Below are positions 35,151 to 46,513 of a stretch of 64,000 nt of DNA, one piece after another. Source of the DNA: Dipteronia dyeriana. Its lineage: Eukaryota; Streptophyta; Magnoliopsida; Sapindales; Sapindaceae. The notes under the pieces were generated by a model. It worked only from the letters and a program-made list of their open reading frames with translations. It was not told where the DNA came from and ran no database searches. The stretch covers positions 68,001,253-68,065,252 of the forward strand of contig CM065297.1 of the NCBI GenBank assembly GCA_032871835.1, in the 5' to 3' direction. How positions within the stretch are numbered: position 1 is the stretch's first letter; every line of letters starts with the position of its first letter. The position numbers and the translations under genes were made by a program.

Positions 35151-36230
35151 CAATGCTCAAATGGGTCACCACTCATCCTGATGGGGTCCAAAGTTTTCTC
35201 TACATCGTAAGAAACTTCTATGAATCTCGAGCATGTCTCCAGACAGTTACTAGGTTGATGTCTCTTCTCCACTTATATGGGGCAATTCATCGCCCTAGCG
35301 ATGAACCTTGGTCCCGATCTACCTCTCTAATTCAAAGGTAGGTAGACTTGAAGCCCCTCATGCATCTACAGCAGTAGAGGACTTCAAGGTAGTTCCTACC
35401 TCAACACGACTAGACATGTAAGCAGAAATGGGAACCAAGTCCTTCTCATCATCTACGCATCCATCGTCTCAATAATTTCTGGCTTCAGTCAGTGCAGACC
35501 CAGGTAACTCTCAACTTTCTCTGTGATCTATTCAAGGTATCCATCCTCCAATGATGATTAGGTCAGAGGGAAGAAGAGCTCGAGCTGCCTATCAAGCAAC
35601 ACAGAAGCGTCCTTCAGCAAATGAAGCACCCTACTTAGGCTCCCAAGGTAGCCACGCTGCCATGTAGAGTTTAAACCACTCCCACAATATGGTTGTGGGT
35701 TGAAGAAGTAACTATCCTCCTTGGCTGGCATGAGCTCGACCTTAGCAAATACCAGCTTGCTCTTGATGATTATCATACCGATGGCTTCTCTCCATTTGTA
35801 CGGGGCCATCCAATGCCCTAGTGAGCCATCATGATCTCGATCCGTTCGAGGAGCACCCAAAGGTCTTGATTCATTTACAGTGGGCTCTCAAGCACCATTA
35901 TGATTGTTAAAGACTCGCATCTACCCCAAGAGGACTTCCAAATCGGTTACATAACTTAGGGACTAGAAGCTCAATATTTTCTTAATACACCAGTGAGAGG
36001 GGCGATGACCCTAGAGTGAGAAAATTTCCTCTAGTTCCCAATAAAAAGCGTCTTCTGTGGAGAGCCATTCTATTATCTACACTCTTAATGCAGATCATCT
36101 CAAAAGATTCTACTCGTTAAAAAACTCCTAGACCGAGACTGGTTATTAACCGATACCACCATGCATTGATATAGCTTTGAATCAACTCGCCATGAGTTTA
36201 CATCTCTTTTGACTTCGGTATCCATAATAA

Positions 36231-36390
36231 ATCCTTCCAGGAGGATCGCCATTACCAGGAGAGCTACACCGCACTCCTAATGCACTGGACCAGATCGAAT
36301 CCCTCCAGGAGGATCACATTGACTAGGAGAGATAGATAGCCCTTCTAATGCCCCGGACTGGATTAATCCCTCTACGAGGATCGCCATGGT
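36231..36390 (+). repeat. About 68-bp repeat beside the 99-bp array
   Basis: Two and a half copies of 'tccctccaggaggatcgcc...taatgc...ggac' at about 36231, 36299 and 36366, running straight into the 99-bp array. Confidence 0.6.
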
Positions 36391-36399
36391 AATTCGATA

Positions 36400-37370
36400 A
36401 TCATCACCTCGAGACCAGGAAATAGCTTGATAGCGCTCCTGATGCCTCGGCCGAGTACCACCCCCTGCCAAGAAGGGTCTGAGTGTAAGAGCATAGTTGC
36501 CATCCAGACCTCGAGACCAGGGATTGATCGGGGAAGCCCCCTCATCACCCCTGATTCCTTGGTCGGGTGACCTCCCCCAAGAAGGATCTGAGTGTAAGAG
36601 CATAGTTGCCATCCGGATCAAAATACCAGGATATAGCTAGATAGCGTTCCTGATGCCTTGGTCAGGCTACGACCCCCAATAAAAGTCTGAGTGTAAGAGC
36701 ATAGTTTACATCCGGATCGAAAAACCAGGAAATAGCTAGATAGCACTCCTGATGCCTTGTTCTGGCTATGACCCCTAAGAAGGGTTTGAGTGTAAGAGCA
36801 TAGTTGCCATCTGGATCAAAATACCAGGATATAGCTAGATAGCGCTCCTGATGCCTTGGTCGGGCAACAACCCCCAAGAAGGGTCTGAGTGTAAGAGCAT
36901 AGTTGCTGTCCGGATCAAAATACAAGGATTTAATTAGATAGCACTCCTGATGCCTTGGTCAGGCTATTACCTCCAAGAAGGGTATGAGTGTAAGAGCATA
37001 GTTTCCATTCGGATCAAAATACCAGGATATAGCTAGATAGCGCTCCTGATGCCTTGGTCTGGCTACGACCCCCAAGAAGGGTTAAAGTGTAAGAGCATAG
37101 TTGCCATCCGGATCAAAAGACCAGGAAATAGCTAGATAACACTCATGATGCCTTTGTCGGGCTACAACCCCCAAGAAGGATTTGAGTATAAGAGCATTGT
37201 TGCCATCCAGATCTCGATACCAAGATATAGCTAGATAGCGCTCATTATGCCTTGGTCAGGTTGCGACCACCAAGAAGGATCTAAGCGTAGGAGCATAGTT
37301 ACCTGCTAGATCACGAGATCAGAACAACCAAAAGGTCATCCTACTGCCTTGGCCGAGCCAACCCCGCTAG
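36400..37370 (+). repeat. 99-bp tandem repeat array inside the LARD
   Basis: The marker 'gagtgtaagagcatagtt' starts at 36481, 36590, 36689, 36788, 36887, 36986, 37085, 37184 and 37283. After the first step of 109 bp every step is exactly 99 bp. Outer copies are more diverged. Because 99 is a multiple of three, 33-residue repeats stay open on the minus strand over several units, but with no start, context or family that would suggest a gene. Confidence 0.9.
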
Positions 37371-37666
37371 GAAGGATCTAAATGGCATAGATGCCTACCA
37401 GAATCATTTCACCAGCTCATCTAAGTACCGTAATTCCTGGGAACGAAACTCTAGTTACCCATATTAACCATAGAAGCTTCATCCGACATGATCGAGCAAT
37501 ACGCTAATTTATTTTGCAAGAATGAATAGTACCCAGGTTCTCTAAAGCCAATCACTGAGAACGATACTGGTTACCAATAAAAAGGGTCAAGCAAAATTCT
37601 TCATGTAGTACAAGATTCAGACTCCAACCCCAAATACTTACCGGTGTTCAAGTCAGAGGGTACTTC

Positions 37667-39833
37667 TGTTAATAGCAAAATTTGGCTAGGTACCAAAGAA
37701 GAATTTTCCACTTTCAGCCTTCCCGCAAGGTTCCGAATTCGGGCTTATATGATGCGGTATCAAGGTCCCCGAGGTCGAGCTACCATGAGATCCTATAGGA
37801 GCATAGCGATGCCGCCCATACCATCTTAGCATCTCGCACGTGTCCAAGCTCACAAAATAAAGCCTGACAAGACTGCGTCAAGATCCCTATACCAGGATAA
37901 AGCCCGAAGCTAGGTCGACGTGAAAGGACCTGGGTCCCCCGATATCAAGGTACCTCGTTACACTCTCCTAGAGCATGCTACTATCTCTACTTTCACTTGG
38001 AGACCTTTAAGGTGCCAAACTTATCTTGCAAAGACCCTCATGCCCCGTCAAGGTATAATCTTGACCTGTCCGAGCATAAAAGGAAGAAGCCCATGAAGCC
38101 CCATCGTCACCAAAAGAGCCAAGATCCACTGTAGATTCAAGTATGGTTAAATCAAGTAGCAAGAGCAGTACTCGAGCTTACCTCTCCACCCTTCCAGAAG
38201 TGAGCCAGGATCTCCTGTTTATGGCAAACACCTTACTAGGGCCCCGTTAGGAAGCCTGCATAATTAGGTCAGGCTCCATGATAAAGCTCGGCATAGCTGA
38301 ACTAAGCTCTCAACTATAAGGTTGGAACCCAATGGGATATTTCACCTCTAAAATGGTTAGCACAAGCTCCATGGGAAGACCAACATCTAGCTCTGTGACA
38401 ATCAGGAGGTCCCCGGGGGACCCCGCCAGTGTACTGGATCCTAAGGTACCCCGCCCTCAAGGAATATCAAATGTCACCTCAGGTAACCTCCATGAAGTAC
38501 CTCTCCAAAGTGACATTCAGAACTAGAGCTCTCCTCTCGGCAATGTAAGAAGAGAGGATTAATTTCCATGACATTTAAAGTACCATTAATGAGGTCAACC
38601 GCATTATTGGAGGTAGTCAACCTAGTTAATGACATAATCAACACCATTAATAAGAGAATATTCAACTCTTTAATGGCTATCATTAGTGAAAGAGTCCAAA
38701 GAGGAAACAAATACCTTTTCCTCCAAGATATCCTCCACAACCGATTATTGGGGGTCAACTATAACAAAAAATCCCGCCTATCAAGGAAGGAAGAGTCCGA
38801 AGAGGAATCAATCATATCTTCTCCGTGATAATAGCTACAAGCCGATCAACTACATTAAAGAATGGATCGTATTCGATAAGGAAACAAAGACTAATTGAAC
38901 AGTCCCAGACTTGCACACCAAGGTGGTCATCATGTATAAATATGCCTGTAAAAGGCATATTGTATCGGTCTCCAATCAATGACAGAAGATACATGCTTCG
39001 TTGAGAGATCTCTCGACATCATCAATGTATGTGTTACCTTTAGCTAGAATATACCGGTATCGATCTACATTCGACCACCATTGTAAGCTCTTCGGAGAGA
39101 CTACGTTGTATTACTTCGCCATTCTTGTAAGCTCCCCGGAGCATTCTTTGATATATACATAAGGAAGAGTACTCCCCCTTCCTTCGGATACTGCCTTGGC
39201 ATTTTTCAGCATATGACCATTCGTGATGCTTTTTCCCCTTGATCACTCCACCTCTCTCTACAAAAGAATTGTGTTTCTCTTACTTATGTTCTGTATAATG
39301 CATGCGTATATGAGTACGAGCTAGATTCCTACCTCACTGGACCTGGCGCTCTTATCTTCCCATTTACAAGCTAAAGTTATATATCAAGATGAGGAGAAAC
39401 CACCTAGACCAGCTTGAAGGAAGTCGATAGGCTCTCCTGCATCATCTCTATGGCCGAAATTGAGCTCTCCAACACTAAAGCTAGATAAGCCCCCATTCTT
39501 ACTTGCTATCAAGGTTGGGGTATTACAGGAAGCAATCAGGCTCCAGAACTAGGCTCTTGGGACCAGGACGGGCTCTGACCCTGACCGAGGAATAAGGTCC
39601 AGAATCATCCCCTTCGTACCAGCAAGGGAACCTCAAACTCCCCAGCTCTACTTCATAAGCATGAAACCTGACGGGTGGGATGGGTTATTTCCTACCTACG
39701 ATTTCATCCTCCTTCATATTCATATAAGATCAGGTCAGGTATCAACGGTACTGACCCCGGCCACCACTTTCGCGGTAGTGGTCTTGAGGGCGTTAATAGG
39801 GATTTCTCATCCTAAACAAATTTCCCATTAACA
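37667..39833 (+). repeat. 3' LTR of the LARD (2167 bp)
   Basis: Begins TGTTAATAGCAAAATTTGGC and ends TTTCCCATTAACA. The preceding 'gtcagagggtac' is a weak polypurine tract. Confidence 0.9.
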
Positions 39834-40416
39834 GATATCATGTTGTAGGGTTCATGTGATGTTCATATTCTCTTGGTTCTTAATGAATTCCTATTATTAT
39901 ATCTAGTAGATGCCCATGCCAGGTTATAATTTGGAATACACTTATTTTTGTAGATGCCATACAACTTACATACGAACTTAGAGAAAATCTATATGACTCA
40001 AGTGGGATGTCAACTCCTTGTCGTGAATATTTTCATCATGTTTGATTATCTTCTAACTTCATTATTGTCTATGGATTGAAAGATTGTTTAGTGGTGGATA
40101 AAAGGTCCTAACTAGTGTTTTTCTAATATTTTTCCTCATTAAATCTCTGTTGTGTTTTATTTCATGTTATTTAATTTTCTTTAGTTTAATAATCAAATCA
40201 AAAACTCCATTGTGTGTGTGCGTTTAGAGTCATTTTTTTTCTTATTTTAGTTAGGTTAGAGTCGTAGAGTGTCATAGATATAAACTCATTATTTAGTAGG
40301 TAATTTATTCTCTATGGGAACGACCCTTGCTTTTTCGTTGTGCTATCGTTTACGATTTGTGCACTTGCAAGGATTTTATTATATTTGTTTACTTTTTTTA
40401 CAACCAACACAACGTC
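39834..40416 (+). repeat. Gypsy-like LTR remnant, part 2
   Basis: Ends with 'ctctatgggaacgacccttgc' and 'gatttgtgcacttgcaagg', a form typical of the transcribed end of plant Gypsy LTRs, and then 'acaaccaaca'. I infer that it is the continuation of 29641-30617. Confidence 0.4.
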
Positions 40417-40639
40417 GATCTATTTGGATTAAAAGAGATCTAGCTCCTTTGCATTAGATCTCCTCAAAACAGAGGAGATCCATGCTAATATCCTCTAACT
40501 GTGTAAGATCGATCCAACTTGAAAAGTTGCCTCATCCACTGGTAAAGTTCACAGGTTTTATTTTTGGAGTTAATGAAGTTTACCTGCTGTTTCAAAATAG
40601 TTCACTAGATTTGATTTAAAAAAGTTCACTCAAGAACTT
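40417..40639. other. Short unassigned stretch
   Basis: No coding or terminal-repeat signal. It separates the Gypsy-like LTR end from element H. Confidence 0.4.
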
Positions 40640-43600
40640 GCAAAACCAAACAGCCTCTTTAACAGCTTCACAAGCGGCTACATATTTGGCTTTCATGGTG
40701 GAATCAACCATACAAGATTGCTTAACACTCCTTTACACAATGGCTCCACCACCAAGGATGAATGTTGATCCAGACGTGAATTTCCTAGAATCATTTTCTG
40801 ACTAAAAAGCAGAATCCATATATATTAACAGGATCAAATCCTATCCAGAATACACTAACTTATAGTTTCTCGTTCTCCGAAGATACTTAAGAAAAGTCTT
40901 GACAGCAACCCAATGATCCCATCGTGGGTTAGACTGGTATTTGCTGGCGACTCCCACTATGAAGCAGATGTCTAGTCTTGTACATAGCATATCGTACATA
41001 AGACTACCTACTACTAGAGCATAGGGAACACGTCTCATTTCCTAAACTTCTTATGGTGTCTTAGAACACAGTTCATTAGACAAGTGAACTCTATGGCTAT
41101 AAGGTAAATTACCTTTTTTAGAGTTTTGAATCGAAAAACAAACAATAATCTTATCGGTATATGATGCTTGAGACAATGCTATGAATTTGTTCTTACGATA
41201 ACTTATAAGTTAGATCCCTAAAATATAACTTGCCTCTCCCAAATCTCTCCCAAATCTTTTTTTTTGGAATTGGCTAGCCAACCATCCATTTACTTCTAAT
41301 AATACCCCTACATCATTCCTAATGAGTAGGATATCATGAAAGTAAAGAACTAAGAAAACTACCTTATTATTAATGATGCGCTTGTAGACACAAGGCTCAT
41401 CAATGTTTTGCTCAAAGTCGTAGGTTCTGATCACATCATCAAACCTTATGTTCCAAGATCTAGATGCTTGCTTAAGTCCATAACTGGAACTTTGCAACTT
41501 GCAAACCTTTTGCTCTTGATCTGGAGACATGAATCTCTTTTGTTGTGTCATGTAGACGCTCTCATCAAGGTTACCATTCAAGAATGCAGTCTTGACGTCC
41601 ATATCCTGAATTTCGTAATTGAAATAGGTAGCAATGTATAAGAGAATCTGAATAAACTTAAACATGGCTACTGGTGAGAAGGTCTCCTCATAATCGATCA
41701 CCTCTTTATAGGTAACCCTTGGCCATTAGCCTTGCCTTAAAGGTCTCCATGTTCCTATCTACTCCTCTCTTTCTCTTATGGATCCATTTACACCATATGG
41801 GTTTTATCGGATCTTGTAAGTCTACAAGTTCCCAGACTAAGTTAGAGTACATGGACTCCATCTTGAGATTTATGAATTTAAGCAATTCCTCTTTGTCAAA
41901 ATCTTCCATTACATTCTTAAATGTCATTGGATCATCCACACTATCAATAGAGACGACATCTCATCCCTCACTTATACCCAAATAGTGTTTAAGTTGTCGT
42001 ATAACTTATAGGTGGTAGTGTATCCTGACTAGGAATCACCTGACTATCGGATGCAATGAATCAACAACTCTTGTTGACTAAGAACTAGTCGTACCCGGCT
42101 CTATTTCATTTAATACAATATTACTTCAAGGTTTATGATAACAAATATAGTTATCCTTAAGAAACATTGCATTTGTCGACACAAATACTTTGTTCTCTTC
42201 AGGACTATAGAAGTACCCACCTCTATTCTCCTTGGAATATCCTACAAACAAGCAGACCATAGACTTGGGTCTAGCTTTCCACTTTTGTTCTTCAATACGT
42301 GTGCTAGACACCCTCATATGTAAAAATGTCACAAACTAGCTTTATGACCATTCCACAACTCTAAGGGAGTCTTAAGAACAGACTTGGATGGCACTACGTT
42401 CAAAAAGTAAGCCATAGTTTGTAACCCATATCTCAAAAAGGAATTTGGTAATAAAGAGAAACTAACATTAGATCTCAGCATTTCCATAAGGGTTCTATTT
42501 CTTCTCTCCGCGACACCATTTTGTTGAAGTGTACCAGGAGTAGTGAGTTGGGATACTATCCCATACTCTACCATGTAGTCTTTAAACTCTTATTTAAGAT
42601 AATCATCACCACAATCCAATCGCAAAGACTTGTTACTCTTTTCTAACAGATTCTTAACTTCAGCTCAATTTTTTTTGACCTTTTCAAAAGTTTATGACTT
42701 TTGTTGCATTAATCTCGAGTAGTCATCTATAAAGGTGACATAATACTCATAACCACCCCTTTCTTTAACATTTATCCATCCACATACGTCTAACGATATA
42801 AGCTCTAGTGGTTCTTTAGCTCTAAGCCCTTTTCCAGTAAAAGGTCTCTTGGTTAGTTTACTTTTTAAACAGTATTCACAGACAGGTAAGGTGCCAACCT
42901 TTAGATCAGTTAAAGGCCCACTTTTTACTAGTCCATCTATCCGGTCAAGGTTGATAAGGCCAAGTCTTAGAGGCCACAGATAATTTTAATTTTCTAGAGA
43001 AATCTTATGTTGTTTTGTTTTGTGATTTTTTAACTTTAAACATTTCATCGTTTAGCAGTGTTGTATGTATTAACGGCCTTTAAAACATACAAATTGCGTT
43101 TGTTTAATCCTTTACATATATTTAAACCATTATTTGCCATGAGAACAGACTTATAAATAAAAGAAATGGAATATAATTGTTCTAAAAACTTTGAAATATA
43201 AATTCTTTTTCTTGTGAATCTAGGAATAAAAAACACATTGTTCAAAACAATAAAACAATTTCAAACGTGTAGTCTAACTACACCCACTGCTCCTGCTGAC
43301 ACGACATCCCCCAACCCAACAAGTATAGAGAAGTCTCCCTCCTTAAGCTATGTCCAAGAATCAGTCCACTACATAGAAGAACAAACATGGTTTGTGGCCC
43401 CCAAACCAACTAACTAGGGTGAAGAATCATTTTCCACTAAACATGACTCAAGAACAAGTAAATCGCATTTACCTTTCATTTTCTTCTTCTTGGCAACCTC
43501 TTGTAGACAGTTCCTCTTCCAATGAAAAACCTTGTTATAGTGGAAACACTTTTCTTTGCCCTAGTCTGCGGAGGCATCCATTTTCTTACCTTGGGTTCTC

Positions 43601-43898
43601 TTGGGTTTGGGCTTACCCTTTGCCTTCCCAACAGACCTCTTCCTCTTTTTATTTCCAGAAGAAGATAGTTTGTCAACATTTACCTCACCGATCTTAATTT
43701 TGTTATACTTTATAAAGGATTCAAAAGTAGTTTGCCCAATCAGCAACTGAGTAGGACTGAACCATAGCTTGTTCATCCTATAGTTACTATTGAACTGATT
43801 GACACTCTTTGAAAGGATTACGGAACAAACAGATATTACGAAATGAATAAGCATGTTTACCTAACCAGGTTCATTAATGGCCCCGAGTAGATGCACCC
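40640..43898 (-). pseudogene. Element H: Tnt1-like gag-pol remnant
   Basis: Minus-strand order: Gag end (43854 on), a damaged knuckle at about 43540-43500 (CFHYNKVFHWKRNC, second Cys replaced by Tyr), a damaged protease ending ATNHV (43400), pre-integrase (43245-42850), integrase (42780-42126, TLQQNGVAERRNRTL), RT (41939-41210, with FSPVAM, DVKTAFLNGNL and SYGLKQASRSW) and part of RNase H (41038-40640). The RT catalytic YVDD reads YFHD. Stops and shifts separate most blocks. The protein is close to that of E. The Gag end is cut at 43898 by element F and resumes at 51286. Confidence 0.87.
43894..43898. other. Left target-site duplication of element F (CACCC)
   Basis: CACCC directly before the first TG of the 5' LTR. 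The same five bases follow the 3' LTR at 51286-51290. Confidence 0.9.
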
Positions 43899-44675
43899 TG
43901 TAAGGACCTCAATTTTATGATTGGCTTATTTTATGACAAACCACACCACATTGGGGATGATTGTGTAATGGGTAGCTTAGGTTATCAGTGGCAAGCATCC
44001 AAGCATGTCCATGACTTCAATAGCAAAAGGAATATTCACTTGACTTTGCCTCTTGAAGAGTTTAGGTGCACACACACACCCCATGCATGCTTTGTTGATC
44101 TTGCATTTGTGTTGATATTGTTTATATGTGTGCATCTCTTCAGAATCTCACTTGCACTTCATTTGTAGATTTAAGTGTGGTATTGTGTTGTGTTTGTACT
44201 TGCACGATGGTGTGATTGTTTTAGCATGTTGAGTGACCATATGAGAAGGTCTCATTCTTCTCTTGGTTTGGTTAAATGGAGTAAGGTCTCTAGTTTCAAA
44301 AGAGTGTATTTCAATGATTTAAATGTTTTTCAAAACTGACCTTTGTATGGTCTTATGATCATATCTTTTTATGCAATGATTCAAAATGAGTTTTAAAAAT
44401 TTATTTACAAACTAGACAACCATACCTTTCCAATGGTATATTATTCGTAATATTTCATAACCGTTTGGATTGGTTTTGAAATCTCCAAAGTGACCACAAA
44501 AACAGGGCATCTCTGTTGTTGTCCGTTTCTGACCTTTGGTCAATAAAATGACCATAACTTTTTTACAGACATCCAAATCATGTTTTGTAAATTGGAGTAG
44601 AAATTAGACTTCCATACCTTTCCAACAGTATATTATACGAAAGGTTTGGATGTCGTTTGGTTATGTTTTGGGTCG

Positions 44676-44850
44676 CTCGAAGCTCGAGCTGTTGTGCTGT
44701 CTGGGGTATACCGCTGCCTAGACCGCTTTTGGTGCCATGCCTAGCGAGCGACCTAGGCAGCGGTAATGTCCAGCCATGCCACGCTGCACAGACCATGGTC
44801 TGGACACTTGCCTAGGCCTCTGCATGCGCAACTGTCATTACGAAACCTTG
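44676..44850. promoter_or_regulatory. GC-rich palindrome block in the F 5' LTR, missing from its 3' LTR
   Basis: Repeats such as 'ccgctgcctagaccgc', 'ggcagcggt' and 'ggtctggacacttgcctaggcc' occupy the position of the GC blocks of B and C. In the 3' LTR about 212-218 bp covering the block is absent: 'gttttgggtcg' joins directly to 'tatatatgtt' at about 49798. Confidence 0.7.
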
Positions 44851-44862
44851 TTTCTTAAGTCC

Positions 44863-44899
44863 AAAACGATGTCGTTTTATGTAGGGCTTATATATATAT
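44863..44899 (+). promoter_or_regulatory. LTR core promoter of element F
   Basis: AAAACGATGTCGTTTT (44863-44878) has perfect 7-bp arms. It is followed by 'atgtagggc' and TATATATATAT (about 44889-44899), then a CT-rich tract. It is the least decayed copy of the promoter palindrome seen in B and C. Confidence 0.7.
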
Positions 44900-46374
44900 G
44901 TTCTCTTCTTCTTCCTTGCTTCTCTAGAGTTAAAAGAACCCATTTTTAGATTGAGAAAACCTCCATTAGAGAGAGAAAGCTTCAAGCTTTGTTTTTTACT
45001 CTCCAAACCCAAAACCCATCATCCTTCATGCATTATTGATCATCTTTAGACATGGGTCTTCATCATTCATGACTTGGTAAGTAAGAACAAAAGTTTATCT
45101 TTGATTATTGTTCTTAAACTCCAAGATTTCGATTTTGTTGCATAGGATTTATAGAAATCATTTTTGAATGCATATTATTGTTGAATGATGACATGATTGG
45201 GTTTGTATTTTGGTAGCTTAATTGATTAGGTCATTTTTTCCTAAAAGCTAGGTCATAAACATTCTTGTGTAATTTATTGTTGACTAGGTTGATAGATTGT
45301 TCATTCAACTTGTTAAGCTTTTTAATGTTTATGTGATGTTTGTGTGACAATTAGTTTGTTAGAAACTCTCTGCACAACTAATTGAGTTTGTTATTGATAG
45401 ACATTGGTCTAAGACTTGCATTTATTGTGTGGCTAAATGTTTTGTCTCAATCACATGAATATATGCTAAGTATATGTTTAATACATTGTAAGCATATTTG
45501 TTGATTCATTGTGATTGTTTGTGATAGTTAGGATTGTTGTTATTGATAACATCTAGCTAAGTCTTTTTTATTTGCATTTAGACATTATTGATTAGGTCAT
45601 ATTGATTGCATTTTGATGATTGCATTTAATGACCATGTCATGCTTAATGACAACATATGTTGAAATGGCTTTGTTTGATAACTAGGATATAATGTTGTAT
45701 AACTATAACTAGTTAAGTCTTCATGAACATTTATTTAGACATCGATATCTAGGAATTGTACTTAGTGACATTCTTAAATTCCTAGATAAGCCTTTAGTGT
45801 TTTGCCTAACATTATTTGCATGTTTGAATATTTCATCATATTCACATAGGTTGTTGTATTCTTCATAGATTCAAAGTCTTGTGGCTTCTAGGTGAAGTTG
45901 CACAAGCAAGTCTAGTCTTGTAACCAAGGGTAGGTTGGCAAGCAATTGGTAGGGTATCAACTGTAAAAGGCCCGAGGGGTAGAGTAGGAGGTACTCACGC
46001 CAAAAATAGTGGATCAGGGGATATCACTACAGATTGAACCAAGAGTGGTGAGTGGCGGTGTTCATAGCCTGAGGTTGTCGAGAGTGAGAGTCCGAGTATC
46101 ACTTGAGGGTGTAGCCTTTTATTCATATAATGGATTCCTGTGACCGAGTGTAGCGCACTTAACAGCTCGTGGTTTTTCCCATTTGGAGGGTTTCCAAGTA
46201 TATCTCAAGTGTCTTTATTATTTCCGCACTTATTACACTTGTGATATTGTTGTGACTAGTTAGGGGTGTTTTCGTCTAATTGACCATTAACAAAAATTGG
46301 GTAAAATTTGATTAAAATCTATTTACCCCCCCCCCCTCTAGATTAATGTTTAACCCACCATAATATTTGTTTCA

Positions 46375-46390
46375 ATTAGTATCAGAGGGG
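46375..46390 (+). other. Degenerate primer-binding site of element F
   Basis: ATTAGTATCAGAGGGG after the LTR, two substitutions from the initiator-Met tRNA site. Confidence 0.8.
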
Positions 46391-46513
46391 GTTCCTAGAC
46401 ATACTTAGGTGATCCCAACTCTTGTTTGTGTGCCTTGCATTTTTTTTGCATTTGATTGTTGCATTCATTTGCTTTCATCTCATTCATTAAACACCATAAG
46501 TGGCATTGAGATG

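Larger units (their letters stand above)
30618..39833 (+). mobile_element. LARD-type non-autonomous LTR element (9216 bp)
   Basis: Two long LTRs (30618-32741 and 37667-39833) with TG...CA ends flank 4.9 kb without gag or pol. After the 5' LTR comes TGACGCCGT, a one-base variant of the tRNA-Asp primer site TGGCGCCGT. The interior holds two tandem-repeat arrays. The flanks are TAGAT on the left and GATAT on the right, not an exact duplication. The LTRs differ by several percent and by a 43-bp indel, so the insertion is not recent. It is movable only if an autonomous Gypsy element supplied proteins. Confidence 0.85.
43899..46374 (+). repeat. 5' LTR of element F (2476 bp)
   Basis: Starts TGTAAGGACC and ends TTTGTTTCA. 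It contains an internal diverged duplication around 44350-44670 ('ccatacctttccaa' twice), the GC block (44676-44850), the palindrome and TATA box, the GTGG...CC(A)AGTA stem near 46170, and C11 at 46326-46336. Confidence 0.9.

Noticed and set aside
36662..36925. Open frame on the minus strand with 33-residue repeats
   Set aside because: A by-product of the 99-bp tandem array, whose length is a multiple of three. No start context, promoter or family similarity.
30613..39838. Target-site duplication of the LARD
   Set aside because: The flanks are TAGAT and GATAT. They are similar but not identical, so I do not claim a duplication.
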